64,000 nucleotides of DNA from JALHNI01 sp044226365 (GCA_044226365.1 JBGAHE010000013.1:1-64000); one strand, 5' to 3'; positions 23,714 through 32,371 are shown, counted from the stretch's first letter. The notes: generated by a model from the sequence alone, not told the origin. Made by a program: numbers and translations.

Positions 23714-24906
23714 CGCGGCTTCTCCGTCACCTGACGGAAGATGCGGAGCAGGTTGCCGCCGAGGAACTTGCGGATGCGGGCTTCGCTGTAGCCCTTGTTG
23801 AGCATGGCCTGGGTCATCCAGGGGAGGTCGCGGATGTCGCGCATGGGCTTGGGGGGCGTCGGTCCACCGTCGAAGTCGGTGCCGAGCATGACGTGGTCTT
23901 CGCCGACCCATTCAATGGCCTTGTCGACGACGCGAAACCATTGTTCGACGGTGTAGAGCAGGTCCGCGGGCGGGCTGGAGATGCCGACCATGGGGAACTG
24001 GGGAGCGACCTTCCGGTCAATCTCTTCGATGCCGGAACGCGCGGCCGAGTGGACGTCTTCGCGGTCCCAGAAGGGCTTGCCGGCGAGCTTGGAGCGGTAC
24101 TCGAACAAGGAGCGATTGTGGAACTCGTTGCCGATGTGGAAGCCGATGGCGCCCCCCTTGGCGGCCAGCTTACGCAGCGTGGTTTCGCTCATCGTGCGCG
24201 GGATATCGTTGAAGAACTTCAAACCGTCGTGGGTGCTGACGATGGGGTCGGAGGAGACTTCAATCGCCTGTTGGATGGCTTCCTGACTGGCGTGGGCGAC
24301 GTTGATCACCATGCCCAGGCGGTTCGCTTCACGGACGACGGCCTTGCCCTGGTCCGTGAGGCCTTTGATCCTGGTGGAGGCGCAGCAGGGTTCGGCAAAG
24401 TTGTTCGCGTAGTTGTGTGACGGGAGTTGGAACGAGCGGAGACCGAGCTTGTGCAGCATGCGCAGGACGCGGAGGTCGCCATCCATGTCGAAGCCGCCTT
24501 CGAGGTCCAGGACGGCGGCCATCTTGCCCTGCTGGTTAATGCGCTCGATGTCCGAGGCATTCAAGGCGATGGCGATTTTATCCTTGTTCATCTCCACCTG
24601 GCGGTAGGCTTCGTCGATGAAGCGCAGCACTTGCTTGGTTTCGTAGCGTTGCGGGTAATAGTCTTCGGTGACGAACATTGTGAAGAAGAGCGCGTCGACG
24701 CCACCTTCGATCAGACGCGGAAGGTCCACTTGTCCCTTATCCGTGCGTTCTCCCATGGAGCCGCCGTGGTAGAACTGGCGGTTCACGACGTGCACGTGCG
24801 CGTCGAAGACGAAGGCTCGTTGGTGAAGGTCCTTGGCGCGCTGACTCAGCACGGGAGCCTGGGCCAGCATCGGCAGCGCCAGCAGGAGAGGAAGGGAGAA
24901 ACGCAT
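23710..24906 (-). CDS. Membrane dipeptidase (peptidase M19), exported
   Basis: 398 residues with a signal peptide (LPLLLALPMLAQA). Metal-site motifs of renal dipeptidase-type enzymes are present: FDAHVHVVN, AAVLDLEGGFDMDGDL (bridging Glu), INVAHASQEA, IVSTHDGLK and MLGTDFDGGPTPP. The family hydrolyses dipeptides, including D-amino-acid ones, with two zinc ions. A second M19 gene lies at 55943-57343. It is followed upstream by an IclR regulator on the same strand. Confidence 0.9.
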   Translation of the reverse strand: MRFSLPLLLALPMLAQAPVLSQRAKDLHQRAFVFDAHVHVVNRQFYHGGSMGERTDKGQVDLPRLIEGGVDALFFTMFVTEDYYPQRYETKQVLRFIDEAYRQVEMNKDKIAIALNASDIERINQQGKMAAVLDLEGGFDMDGDLRVLRMLHKLGLRSFQLPSHNYANNFAEPCCASTRIKGLTDQGKAVVREANRLGMVINVAHASQEAIQQAIEVSSDPIVSTHDGLKFFNDIPRTMSETTLRKLAAKGGAIGFHIGNEFHNRSLFEYRSKLAGKPFWDREDVHSAARSGIEEIDRKVAPQFPMVGISSPPADLLYTVEQWFRVVDKAIEWVGEDHVMLGTDFDGGPTPPKPMRDIRDLPWMTQAMLNKGYSEARIRKFLGGNLLRIFRQVTEKPR

Positions 24907-24927
24907 CTACAGGCTAGTGTAGTGCGG

Positions 24928-25713
24928 TTAGAGTTGGACGGCGTGGCCAATGTCGCGGCCCGCACGGCGCAGCACCTTCAACAGGCGTTTGTTCTCGAGC
25001 GGACGGAACCGATGCAGCGGGCCGGAGATACTGAGCGCGCCGACGGCAAAGCCATCGGAGCCCAGGATCGGCACGCCGATGCAGGTGGCGTGCAGCGAGC
25101 CTTCTTCCGCCTCGATGGCGTAGCCTTGTTCGCGGACGCGCGCGAGTTCTTCGAGGATGAGCTTGGGGTCCACCATGGTGTGCGGCGTGAGCTTGGGCAG
25201 CATCTTTTTGCCGAGAATCGCCGGGGCGACACCCTCGGCGCTGAAGGCGAGAATGCTGCGGCCGAGCGCGGTGCAATAGGCTTCGACGGTGGCGCCGGGA
25301 CGCTCGCTGAGGCGAAGGGCGTACTCGGAGGGCACGACTTCGATGTAAGAGACACGGTCGTGCTGGAGTTGGCCGAGGTTGACGGTTTCGCCGAAGTCGT
25401 TGCGGAGCTGGAGCATGTGCGGCAGCGCCGCGCGGCGCAGGGCTTCGGTGCTCGGCAGACCCAGCATCTGCCCGGGCGACTTGGCATGCAGACGGTAGGC
25501 TTTGGTGGCATCGTCGCGGCGCACGAGTTCGAGGTGCTGGAGCGTCGCCAGCAGGCGGAACACGGTGCTTTTGGGGATGCCGGTGGAGAGCGCAAGTTCA
25601 TGAAGTGAGGCGCCGGTGTGGACCGAGAGACGGTCTAGGAGCCGGAAGGCGGACAGGACGACGGGGACCAGGTAGCGGGGCGAATTGGGGGTGGCTGACT
25701 TGGTGCGCGGCAC
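24928..25713 (-). CDS. IclR-family transcriptional regulator
   Basis: 261 residues. A winged helix at about 15-75 (SLHELALSTGIPKSTVFRLLATLQHLELVRRDD) is followed by the IclR effector domain at about 80-255 (YCTALGRSILAF, GYAIEAEEGSLHATCIGVPILGSDG, GALSISGP). These regulators usually control catabolic genes nearby. The M19 peptidase gene lies 21 bases downstream on the same strand and is the likely co-transcribed gene. An inverted repeat sits just upstream of the start. Confidence 0.9.
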   Translation of the reverse strand: MPRTKSATPNSPRYLVPVVLSAFRLLDRLSVHTGASLHELALSTGIPKSTVFRLLATLQHLELVRRDDATKAYRLHAKSPGQMLGLPSTEALRRAALPHMLQLRNDFGETVNLGQLQHDRVSYIEVVPSEYALRLSERPGATVEAYCTALGRSILAFSAEGVAPAILGKKMLPKLTPHTMVDPKLILEELARVREQGYAIEAEEGSLHATCIGVPILGSDGFAVGALSISGPLHRFRPLENKRLLKVLRRAGRDIGHAVQL

Positions 25714-25732
25714 GTTCCGCCGAGTATCTCAT

Positions 25733-25748
25733 ATTTCATTAGAGAAAT
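25733..25748. promoter_or_regulatory. Possible IclR autoregulatory site
   Basis: ATTTC-ATTAGA-GAAAT is an inverted repeat 20 bp upstream of the IclR start codon. AT-rich ATTTC/GAAAT half-sites are common in IclR operators, so autoregulation is a reasonable inference. Confidence 0.35.
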
Positions 25749-25759
25749 GACAGAGGGCG

Positions 25760-25789
25760 TTGACAGTGCCCGGAGAGCTCTGGTTAAAT
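25760..25789 (+). promoter_or_regulatory. Sigma-70-type promoter for tRNA-Asn
   Basis: A perfect -35 box TTGACA (25760-25765) is separated by 18 bp from TTAAAT (25784-25789). Transcription would start near 25796, about 35 nt before the tRNA. Confidence 0.7.
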
Positions 25790-25830
25790 GGAGAAGTCCG
25801 GGCGATGCAACGTCTCCTGCGACTTCTTGC

Positions 25831-25905
<75 letters not shown>

Positions 25906-26062
25906 ATCTAACCGAAGCTCCCTCCTCACTTTTCTTTCTTCCAAAACTCCTTTTCTGTCAGCGACATTTCCCATTCTTCCGCGCTCAAAAACGCCACATC
26001 CGATGAGCCGTTCCGCGTAGCACAACGGTATCATAGAGGTTCTGTTCCTTAAGCCGCTACAC

Positions 26063-26176
26063 GGCGGACAGACGCTGCCCGTTGGCTTCGCTAACGAGGG
26101 CCGTCCGCCCGCGGAATCCATCGCGAAGGTACCTCAGCTCCGTTGCCGGACGCCGCTTGGCGTGTGCTCCGGCAAC
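26063..26176 (+). ncRNA. Structured region between tRNA-Asn and the 26214 gene, candidate leader or small RNA
   Basis: A long stem GGCGGAC (26063-26069)/GTCCGCC (26103-26109) encloses a second hairpin, GCCCGTTGGC (26077-26086)-TTC-GCTAAC...GGGC (26090-26101). A further nested hairpin has outer arms GTTGCCGG (26142-26149)/CCGGCAAC (26169-26176) and inner arms ACGCC/GGCGT around a GCTT loop. The structures end 38 nt before the next ATG. I could not match it to a known riboswitch or small RNA. The 25906-26062 part is AT-richer and holds nothing identifiable. Confidence 0.35.
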
Positions 26177-26213
26177 CGGGGGGAAGTTCGCAGTCAGAAA
26201 GCAGGAGTAACGA

Positions 26214-27521
26214 ATGTTTGGACGTGGTAATTGGGCGATTGTCGGTCTGGTTAAGGAGTCGCTCGAAGCGTTTTCGGTCAACCTGGCGGATCCGGTTCGC
26301 ATGGCGGCGGCTTCGCAACTCGGCGCCGCGGCGGTGGCTCGCATCTACGGTGTCGACGCGATGGGCTTTAACCCGTATAACGCCCCTCGCCTGGACGAAG
26401 AGCAGGAACTGACCGTGGACCAGGAGGCGGAACTCGCGCGTTACGCGGCCACCGAACCCGTCGATGGCGAGGAAGGCACCTTGCCCGCGGACATTCTCGA
26501 AGGTCCGGGTTATGGCCGGGGCGTGCAAGCGTTCCAGATTCACGGCCAACTGCCTTGGTTCGCGCTCTGGGCGGTCTCCAACTCGCGGAAGAAGGCGAGC
26601 GATCTGCCGTCGATCAAAGAGCAACGGTCTTATGTGCTGCTCGAGCGGCCTTACAAGTTTCTGCAGCCGACCGACAAGCGCACGGTGGATGAGGAAAGCG
26701 ACGCCACGGCGATCTCCCGCAGCCAGATCCCGGTGTTGGTGGACTTCAATCAGGGCCGCATCTACATCGAAAGCACGAACAAAAAGCAGATTCACGCCGT
26801 GATCGTGAGCCTGAGCCGGTTGGGCGCCGAGATCATTCCCGTGGGCTGGAACTACCCGGTCTCCGGCTGGACGTCGTCGATTCTGAATCGGCTCTACGAA
26901 CGCACCCAGTATCGCGACGAGTTCAACAAGCGGGCCGAAGAAGCCAAGCGCTTCAGCGAGAAGGAAATCGAAAAGCTGGAAGACCGCGAGATGGAAGCGA
27001 TCGTCTCGAAGTTCTTTTCGATGACCGAATTGTCGAGCGGCATCTGGGCGGGCATTTCAGGACCGGCGCGGATCCGGCTGCATGAATCCGCCCCGCCGGT
27101 GGCCGTGCGCAGCGGCCCGATGGCCACCACGCTGCTCAACTTGAACGACGGCACTTCGGTGGTGACCGGCGCGATCACGATTCAGGAGAGCCTGACGGTG
27201 GCGACGCGGAGCGGCGGCGAGCGCAACGTCCGGCGCGACATCGCGCGCTTTGACCTGAACGACAAGATCAACCTCACCGATGTCGGCGCGGCGCTGTTGC
27301 GCGGCTTCGACATGGCGTCGCATACGAAAGACGTGCTGCGGGAGATTCGCGAGACGCGGCAGGTGCCGCCCATTCCGCAGTTCTGGGCCGGGTGGCTGCA
27401 TCAGTTGACCGAGGCGGTGCGGACAATCGAAGAGTCCTTCCGCGACGTGCTCGAGATCGAGACGGATCAACCGGCGGGCATCGTTCCGATGCAGATCACG
27501 GAAAAGGGACCGCAAATTTAA
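26214..27521 (+). CDS. Unrecognised 435-residue cytoplasmic protein
   Basis: The ATG at 26214 has a clear AGGAG site. No signal peptide or membrane helix is seen. Residues 1-45 (GNWAIVGLVKESLEAFSVNLADPVRMAAASQLGAAAVARIYGVDAMGFNPY) are followed by an acidic stretch (EEQELTVDQEAELARYAATEPVDGEE). Residues about 170-235 hold VLVDFNQGRIYIESTNKKQIHAVIVSLSRLGAEIIPVGWNYP. A charged, probably coiled-coil helix follows (YRDEFNKRAEEAKRFSEKEIEKLEDREMEAIVSKFF), and a beta-rich C-terminal half. I do not recognise the family. The structured region upstream may regulate it. Confidence 0.7.
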   Translation: MFGRGNWAIVGLVKESLEAFSVNLADPVRMAAASQLGAAAVARIYGVDAMGFNPYNAPRLDEEQELTVDQEAELARYAATEPVDGEEGTLPADILEGPGYGRGVQAFQIHGQLPWFALWAVSNSRKKASDLPSIKEQRSYVLLERPYKFLQPTDKRTVDEESDATAISRSQIPVLVDFNQGRIYIESTNKKQIHAVIVSLSRLGAEIIPVGWNYPVSGWTSSILNRLYERTQYRDEFNKRAEEAKRFSEKEIEKLEDREMEAIVSKFFSMTELSSGIWAGISGPARIRLHESAPPVAVRSGPMATTLLNLNDGTSVVTGAITIQESLTVATRSGGERNVRRDIARFDLNDKINLTDVGAALLRGFDMASHTKDVLREIRETRQVPPIPQFWAGWLHQLTEAVRTIEESFRDVLEIETDQPAGIVPMQITEKGPQI

Positions 27522-27525
27522 CGGG

Positions 27526-27867
27526 TCAGGGCGGCGTGGTCTTCTTGAGGAAGATGTCCCGCGTGGTGGTTTCGCCGCGCGCCACCAGGACGCGGGCGAG
27601 CCAAAGCGACTCGTGGCCGGCGGCCTCCACCCAGAGCGAATAATGACCTTGGCGAACTGCCAGGCTGTAGCGACCCGCGGCGTCCGACTTGGTGCGCGTG
27701 ACGTCACCCGACATGACATGGCGAGCGGCGATGGACGCTTCGGCGACCGGCCCGTACTGATCGGTGGTGGTGCCGGCAATGGTCCCGTTATCGTCTTGCA
27801 GGTAGGCGATCACCAGCGCCACCACGGGCAGGGCGAGTACGGAGAGAAGTCGCGGTTGGATGGTCAT
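27526..27867 (-). CDS. Small exported carboxypeptidase-regulatory-like protein
   Basis: 113 residues from the ATG at 27867. The longer frame upstream overlaps the PRTase gene and is shadow sequence. A hydrophobic N-terminal helix (LLSVLALPVVALVIAYL) is followed by GTIAGTTTDQYGPVAEASIAARH...SDAAGRYSLAVRQGHYSLWVEAAGHE, which is a compact carboxypeptidase regulatory-like beta-sandwich. Such domains act as structural or binding modules. It is convergent with the 26214 gene, 4 bp apart. Confidence 0.65.
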   Translation of the reverse strand: MTIQPRLLSVLALPVVALVIAYLQDDNGTIAGTTTDQYGPVAEASIAARHVMSGDVTRTKSDAAGRYSLAVRQGHYSLWVEAAGHESLWLARVLVARGETTTRDIFLKKTTPP

Positions 27868-27916
27868 CGGTTTCCTGCGCGGCGATCGCCGGATTGCCGC
27901 TTCACTTGCATTATCC

Positions 27917-28582
27917 TCAAGCCGAGGCCGGCTGCGGCTGCGCCCAGCATCGCGCCAGCAGACTGCGCACCTCGTCGTCACTGACGGAGGCGAAGTTGAC
28001 GAACCATTCACCAACGGACGTGAGGTACTCAGGCTGGAGGACGCAGATGACGTCATCGGCGAGGCGGGAGAGCTTCCGGACAGTGGGCCGGCCGGCGACG
28101 GCGGCGGCGACAATCACGCGGCTCACGCCCTGCTGACGGAGGGCTTCAATGGCAGCTTCCGCGGTGGCTCCGGTGGCGATGCCGTCGTCGACGACGATGG
28201 CCGTCTTGCCACGTAAGTTGGGCCAGGGTCGCTGACCGCGATAAGTCTTGTCGCGCCGCTCCAACTCGAGCCGCTCGGCGGCGACTTCGCGTTCCACTTG
28301 CCCGGGCGAGATGCGGAGGTCATCAATCAGTTTGCGGTGCAGGATGTGTACGCCGCCCATCGCCAAGGCACCCATGGCGACTTCGGGCTGCCAGGGCACA
28401 CCCAGCTTGCGGACGAGGCAAATTTCCAGCGGAAGTTCGAGCGCCTGGGCAATCTCCGCCGCGACGGGGACACCGCCGCGCGGGAGCGCAATCACCACGG
28501 TCTCCGGCGCGCGATGGAAGCGGGTGAGTAAGCGGGCCAGTTGCTGGCCCGCTTCGCGGCGGTGCTGGAAATGAGGCGGCAT
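27917..28582 (-). CDS. Phosphoribosyltransferase family protein
   Basis: 221 residues. The PRPP-binding motif is AIVVDDGIATGATAEAAIEAL. VVIALPRGGVPVAAEIAQAL near the N-terminus and the KLGVPWQPEVAMGALAMGG segment match the orphan PRTase family often encoded beside stress genes, sometimes fused to a hydrolase. The substrate of this subgroup is not established. It lies 33 bases downstream of the nucleotidyltransferase gene on the same strand, and Hsp20 is one gene further upstream. Confidence 0.82.
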   Translation of the reverse strand: MPPHFQHRREAGQQLARLLTRFHRAPETVVIALPRGGVPVAAEIAQALELPLEICLVRKLGVPWQPEVAMGALAMGGVHILHRKLIDDLRISPGQVEREVAAERLELERRDKTYRGQRPWPNLRGKTAIVVDDGIATGATAEAAIEALRQQGVSRVIVAAAVAGRPTVRKLSRLADDVICVLQPEYLTSVGEWFVNFASVSDDEVRSLLARCWAQPQPASA

Positions 28583-28615
28583 CGGATTCGCTCCTGGCGA
28601 TGGCGGACGATGGAT

Positions 28616-29674
28616 TCAAACGGTGGACGCTCCGGCCAGGGCGGCCAGGGCTTTGGGTTGGCGGCGCGAAGCTTCCCACTTCTCTTTCCACCACGGAGTG
28701 AGGCCGCGGGCCTCGAGCACGGCGAGCACGCGGTCCGGATGGCCGAGGTCGCTCCAGCCAGCGTGCCGCAGTGGCAGCGCAATCAGCCGGCTGTTCCGGG
28801 CGGCGGCCGAGAGGACGCATCGCGAGAAGTCGGTGGTGTTCAGGCGTTGATAGAGGAACTCGGGGATGTGGAGTTCGGAGCCGGTCCAGAGGGTACCGGC
28901 GGGGAACATTTCCATGAGCTCGGGGAGCGCGGCGCCGATCATCTCGAGGAAGGCGCCCACATGGCCCACCATGACGAAGGTGTTCCACAGAGCGCCGTGG
29001 TTCATGAGCTGGCAGGCTACTTGGGGCGAGGGTTTTTCGAGAAAGCGCTTCACCAGGAGGGGCTTAGCCAGGTCATCGCCGGCGGCAAGTTCGATCCAGC
29101 CGTACTCGACTTCCGGTCCTTGGGGATGCGCACCGAGCAACACAATGGCGTCACGCCGGCGCTCTGCTACCTCGAAGGCGGACTCGAGAGCAGTGATGAA
29201 GGCGTTGTCGTCCGCGTAGTGATGGTCGCAAGGCAGGATGGCAACCAGGGCGTTGCGATCCAGGCGCGCGATGCTCAACAGGCTATGCAGGATCGGCGGC
29301 GCGGTGCCTTTGTTCGAAGGCTGGACCACGCGCTGCGAGGGCCGCAGGCGCGCTTCCTGCCGGTAGAAGGGTTCGTGATGCCGGCTCAGGTAGAAGAGCA
29401 GGTGATGATCGGGGATGGTGCGGCGCGCCCGGCGGCGCGTCTGCTCGAGCAGCGTGTCGCGGCTGACGATCGGGCAGAACTGCTTGGGCCGGTCGTCACC
29501 GGAAATGAGCCGGGTCAGGGGTTGCAGGCGGGTGCCATCACCGCCGGCCAGGATCACACCCCATCGGCCCGGCGGCGGGCTGGTCGACGGGGGGATGGGG
29601 CCGTCGCCTTCCCGCCCCGGGCCCACCGAAAGAGCCGAGGCAGCATGGGAGGACTGACTAATCTCGTTCGGCAT
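28616..29674 (-). CDS. Mannose-1-phosphate guanylyltransferase-like nucleotidyltransferase
   Basis: 352 residues from the ATG at 29674 (AAAGGA upstream). The pyrophosphorylase signature GVILAGGDGTRLQPLT is followed by DDRPKQFCPI, as in GDP-mannose pyrophosphorylases. LVAILPCDHHYADD is the metal and sugar-phosphate site region and RFLEKPS the conserved Lys motif. ALWNTFVMVG also fits. It would form a GDP- or NDP-sugar from a sugar 1-phosphate for glycan synthesis. The C-terminal beta-helix or isomerase domain of longer enzymes is missing. Confidence 0.82.
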   Translation of the reverse strand: MPNEISQSSHAASALSVGPGREGDGPIPPSTSPPPGRWGVILAGGDGTRLQPLTRLISGDDRPKQFCPIVSRDTLLEQTRRRARRTIPDHHLLFYLSRHHEPFYRQEARLRPSQRVVQPSNKGTAPPILHSLLSIARLDRNALVAILPCDHHYADDNAFITALESAFEVAERRRDAIVLLGAHPQGPEVEYGWIELAAGDDLAKPLLVKRFLEKPSPQVACQLMNHGALWNTFVMVGHVGAFLEMIGAALPELMEMFPAGTLWTGSELHIPEFLYQRLNTTDFSRCVLSAAARNSRLIALPLRHAGWSDLGHPDRVLAVLEARGLTPWWKEKWEASRRQPKALAALAGASTV

Positions 29675-29705
29675 GGGGCGTCCTTTGAGCGGCTCAACGG
29701 CCGCC

Positions 29706-30248
29706 CTAAGCTTTCGCGGCGGTCGCCGCCGGTTGGGACTCAATCGGAATCTGCCGCGTCTTCGGTTCGGCGGCGGCCACCGGCACCGAGACTTGCAACA
29801 GTCCGTCCCGCAATTCGGCCTTCACCTGATCCGTCTTCGCGCCTTCGGGGAGCGTCACCGCGCGATAAAAGTCGCCATAGCTGCGCTCCACGCGGCGATA
29901 GCCGTTCTGATCTTCGGTATGTTCCTGCTTGCGCTCGCCGTGGATGAAGAGCGTGTTGTCGGTCACCTCCACCTTGATGTCGTTCTGCTTCACGCCGGGG
30001 AGTTCGGCGGTGACGAGGAGATTTCCGTTGACGCGCTGAACGTCGATCGCCGGCGACCACTTGCCGAGCATCGACTCGGGAGCGCTGGCGGCGACGCCGC
30101 TCGCCAGGCGGTCCAGTTCGCCGGCGAATTCGCGCATCAAAGCGAACGGACTTAAGGCGAACATCCGTCCGAAGGGGAGCATGGTGGGGGACGCAGCGGC
30201 CGCACTGGGGGCCACGGCCTGCTTCGTGTTCACTTTAACGTCTGACAT
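29706..30248 (-). CDS. Hsp20/alpha-crystallin small heat-shock protein
   Basis: 180 residues. The alpha-crystallin domain covers about 65-160: WSPAIDVQRVNGNLLVTAELPGVKQNDIKVEV, LFIHGERKQE, SYGDFYRAVTLPEGAKTDQVKAELRDGLLQVSVP. The C-terminal IPI motif (RQIPIES), used for oligomer contacts, is present. The N-terminal arm contains a Phe/Met-rich segment. It is an ATP-independent chaperone holding unfolded proteins in the cytoplasm. PRTase and nucleotidyltransferase genes follow on the same strand. Confidence 0.93.
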   Translation of the reverse strand: MSDVKVNTKQAVAPSAAAASPTMLPFGRMFALSPFALMREFAGELDRLASGVAASAPESMLGKWSPAIDVQRVNGNLLVTAELPGVKQNDIKVEVTDNTLFIHGERKQEHTEDQNGYRRVERSYGDFYRAVTLPEGAKTDQVKAELRDGLLQVSVPVAAAEPKTRQIPIESQPAATAAKA

Positions 30249-30421
30249 GTTTCGACTCCTTTGCGTTCTGTCTCACGAGAGGGCGACCGGCGAGGCGCTG
30301 GCGGAGAGCGGCGGCCGGCCTCAGCTCGGCTGACACCCGACTGAGACCGATCTGCTCTCTGGCGATCCGCCTTTTCCGAAAAAGAGCGAATGCGGCCGGA
30401 CCTGCTCTCCACTGGCGCCTC

Positions 30422-30545
30422 CCGTTGCCCATTCCACATTCGTTGTTGCGACGTGGTGTGGGGGAACCTGATGAGCCCAGACTACTGCTGAAGTCGAACG
30501 GGAGAAACTAGGATTAGTACTAGGTGGCAGGCCGCCGGGCAACGG
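30422..30545. other. Intergenic region closed by a 9-bp inverted repeat
   Basis: The 303-bp gap 30249-30551 contains CCGTTGCCC (30422-30430) and GGGCAACGG (30537-30545), perfect inverted arms 106 nt apart. Between them on the + strand lie CTGATGAG (30468-30475), CCC/GGG arms (30476-30478/30500-30502) and GAAAC (30504-30508), which recall the order of hammerhead ribozyme core elements without a valid cleavage site. No protein gene is credible here. The Hsp20 promoter must lie in this gap on the minus strand but was not placed. Confidence 0.3.
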
Positions 30546-30551
30546 ACTCAA

Positions 30552-30902
30552 CTAGCCTTGAATCCACGCGCGGGCGTCGGACTCGTTCTCGAAGGTGACC
30601 AGCAGGCCGGAAAGGCGCGTCGCTTCGAGCAGGCGCAGGACACGCGCCGGCGGCCGGACAAGACCGAGGCGGCTGCTCTGCTGACCGGCCGTCGTGTAAA
30701 GGATCACCAGTTCGCCGAGGCCGGCGCTATCGATGTCGTCGACCTGGTCGAGATCGAGCAAGACTCCCGCGGGTTTCTGCGACATGAGTAACGTGGTGAC
30801 GTGGCGCCCGAACTCAAGCAGCCGCGGTCCCAGCGTCAAGGGACCGCTGAGGCGGAAGGAGACGGGGTCAGCCGCCGAAGTCAGCGTAAATTCGAGAGCC
30901 AT
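30552..30902 (-). CDS. STAS-domain protein (anti-sigma factor antagonist type)
   Basis: 116 residues forming a single STAS domain. The conserved loop DDIDSAGLGELV carries the Ser that RsbW-type kinases phosphorylate. LLDLDQ before it and RLLEATRLSGLLVTFENESDARAW after it fit SpoIIAA/RsbV proteins. It begins 1 base after the sigma-54 activator stop on the minus strand, so the two are cotranscribed. It is one of three STAS proteins in this locus. Confidence 0.88.
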   Translation of the reverse strand: MALEFTLTSAADPVSFRLSGPLTLGPRLLEFGRHVTTLLMSQKPAGVLLDLDQVDDIDSAGLGELVILYTTAGQQSSRLGLVRPPARVLRLLEATRLSGLLVTFENESDARAWIQG

Positions 30903-30903
30903 G

Positions 30904-32307
30904 TTACTTCTTGAGTGCCTCGCGCAGGCCTAAGTTCCGCACTAAGCGCAGCAGGTAATTGGGGTGTAAGCCGAGTAACTTGGCCGCGGCTTTGTAATCG
31001 CCGCCGGCTTGCTGATAGGCGCGCAGGATGCTTTCGCGCTTGGCATCGGTGACGGTGGATTGAAAGGCGCCAAGTTCGTCCCGCGAAGCCGACTCCCAGA
31101 GGCACTCGGGCAGGTCCGTGGGGAGCACGACGTCGCCATCGCCGAGCACGACGGCTTGCTCCATGGCGTTCTCGAGCTCACGGACATTGCCGGGCCAGGC
31201 ATAAGTCTGCAGACAGCGCAGCGCTTCCGGCGACAGGCGCTTGGCGTTGCCGCCGAAGCGAATCAGGAAGTGGTCAGCGAGTTCCGGGATGTCCTCCACG
31301 CGCTCTCGCAGGGGCGGCGTCTGAAGGGTGACGACGTTCAGCCGGTGATAGAGATCGAGCCGAAAGCCGCCTTCGCGTGACGCTTTGGCCAGGTCACGAT
31401 TGGTGGCAGCGACGACACGCAGATTCACGCGCACGGCCTTGGTCGCCCCGACGCGCTCAAACTCACGTTCCTGCAAGACGCGGAGTAACTTCGCTTGTAG
31501 GGGCAACGCTAAGTCGCCGATTTCGTCGAGAAACAGCGTGCCGCCCTCCGCCATTTCCAGCTTGCCCTTCTTCAGTGAGCCGGCGCCGGTAAAGGAACCT
31601 TTTTCGTGGCCGAACAACTCGCTTTCGAGGAGCGAATCGGCAATCGCGGCGCAGTTGATGGCGACGAAGGGAGCGTCCGCCCGCGGACTGCCGCGATGGA
31701 GCAGTCGCGCCACCAACTCCTTGCCCGTGCCGCTTTCGCCCTGAATCAGGACGGTGGTCTCGCGCGGCGCCAACTTCTCTACGCGCTCCAGCAGCTTGCG
31801 GACCACCGGACTGTGACCGATGATGCCGCCGTTGCCAAACAGGCGCTGCTCGAGCACGGCGCGTTCGTCGCGAAGGGTTTCCACTTCACGCACGCTATCG
31901 ATGGCGACCGAGGCGAGGCTGGCGACGGCACTCAACGTCGCCATGGCATCGGGAGGCGTATCGCGCAGCAGGAGGGCGCCGCAGAGCGCACCGCTCGAGT
32001 AAATGGGCACGGCAACCAAGCCGTCACGGTCGTAAGGGCCTTCGGAAGTGAGGTACTGCCAAAGGGCAGCGGGACGGTCCGCCAGGTCCTGAGCGGCCTT
32101 TAAGAAGACCGGCTCGAGTTCGTCGGGGCTGGTGGCCAGGATGACGCGGCCGGCACCGAAGGGGACGAAGTCCGCGAGCAGGCCGAGCAGTTGCTGGGCG
32201 ACTTGCTGGCGCCGTCCCGAGTCGCGCACGCCGGCTAGGGCGCGAAAGAGGAACACCAGCACCGAGGCGTTCAGGAGGATCGAGGCTGGGCTCGCGGCAG
32301 TGGTCAT
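30904..32307 (-). CDS. GAF-domain sigma-54-dependent transcriptional activator
   Basis: 467 residues. The N-terminal half (about 20-135) reads as a GAF sensory domain (FGAGRVILATSPDELEPVF, DRDGLVAVPIYSSGALCGALLL). The AAA+ domain (about 160-385) has Walker A GESGTGKE, the sigma-54 contact loop GSFTGA (usual GAFTGA) and Walker B GGTLFLDEIG. A Fis-type helix-turn-helix ends the protein (GDYKAAAKLLGLHPNYLLRLVR). There is no receiver domain, so control is by ligand or protein binding to GAF. It is divergent from the STAS/RsbW/phosphatase operon, whose promoter looks sigma-54 dependent. Confidence 0.92.
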   Translation of the reverse strand: MTTAASPASILLNASVLVFLFRALAGVRDSGRRQQVAQQLLGLLADFVPFGAGRVILATSPDELEPVFLKAAQDLADRPAALWQYLTSEGPYDRDGLVAVPIYSSGALCGALLLRDTPPDAMATLSAVASLASVAIDSVREVETLRDERAVLEQRLFGNGGIIGHSPVVRKLLERVEKLAPRETTVLIQGESGTGKELVARLLHRGSPRADAPFVAINCAAIADSLLESELFGHEKGSFTGAGSLKKGKLEMAEGGTLFLDEIGDLALPLQAKLLRVLQEREFERVGATKAVRVNLRVVAATNRDLAKASREGGFRLDLYHRLNVVTLQTPPLRERVEDIPELADHFLIRFGGNAKRLSPEALRCLQTYAWPGNVRELENAMEQAVVLGDGDVVLPTDLPECLWESASRDELGAFQSTVTDAKRESILRAYQQAGGDYKAAAKLLGLHPNYLLRLVRNLGLREALKK

Positions 32308-32371
32308 GGGGCCAGCTTGGGGCTTAGGACATTATGCACCGCGGCGGAGCCGTCCGCTGACTATCCGAAAA

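Noticed and set aside
26008..26050. tRNA-like 5' half (GCGTAGCACAACGGTA) after tRNA-Asn
   Set aside because: It resembles a D arm, but no anticodon stem or T arm follows and the acceptor cannot be closed. At most a tRNA remnant, and more likely chance.
32318..32342. Possible dif half-site (GCATAATGT on the minus strand) near the composition switch
   Set aside because: Only one XerC-like arm matches. The expected XerD arm after the 6-bp centre is absent.
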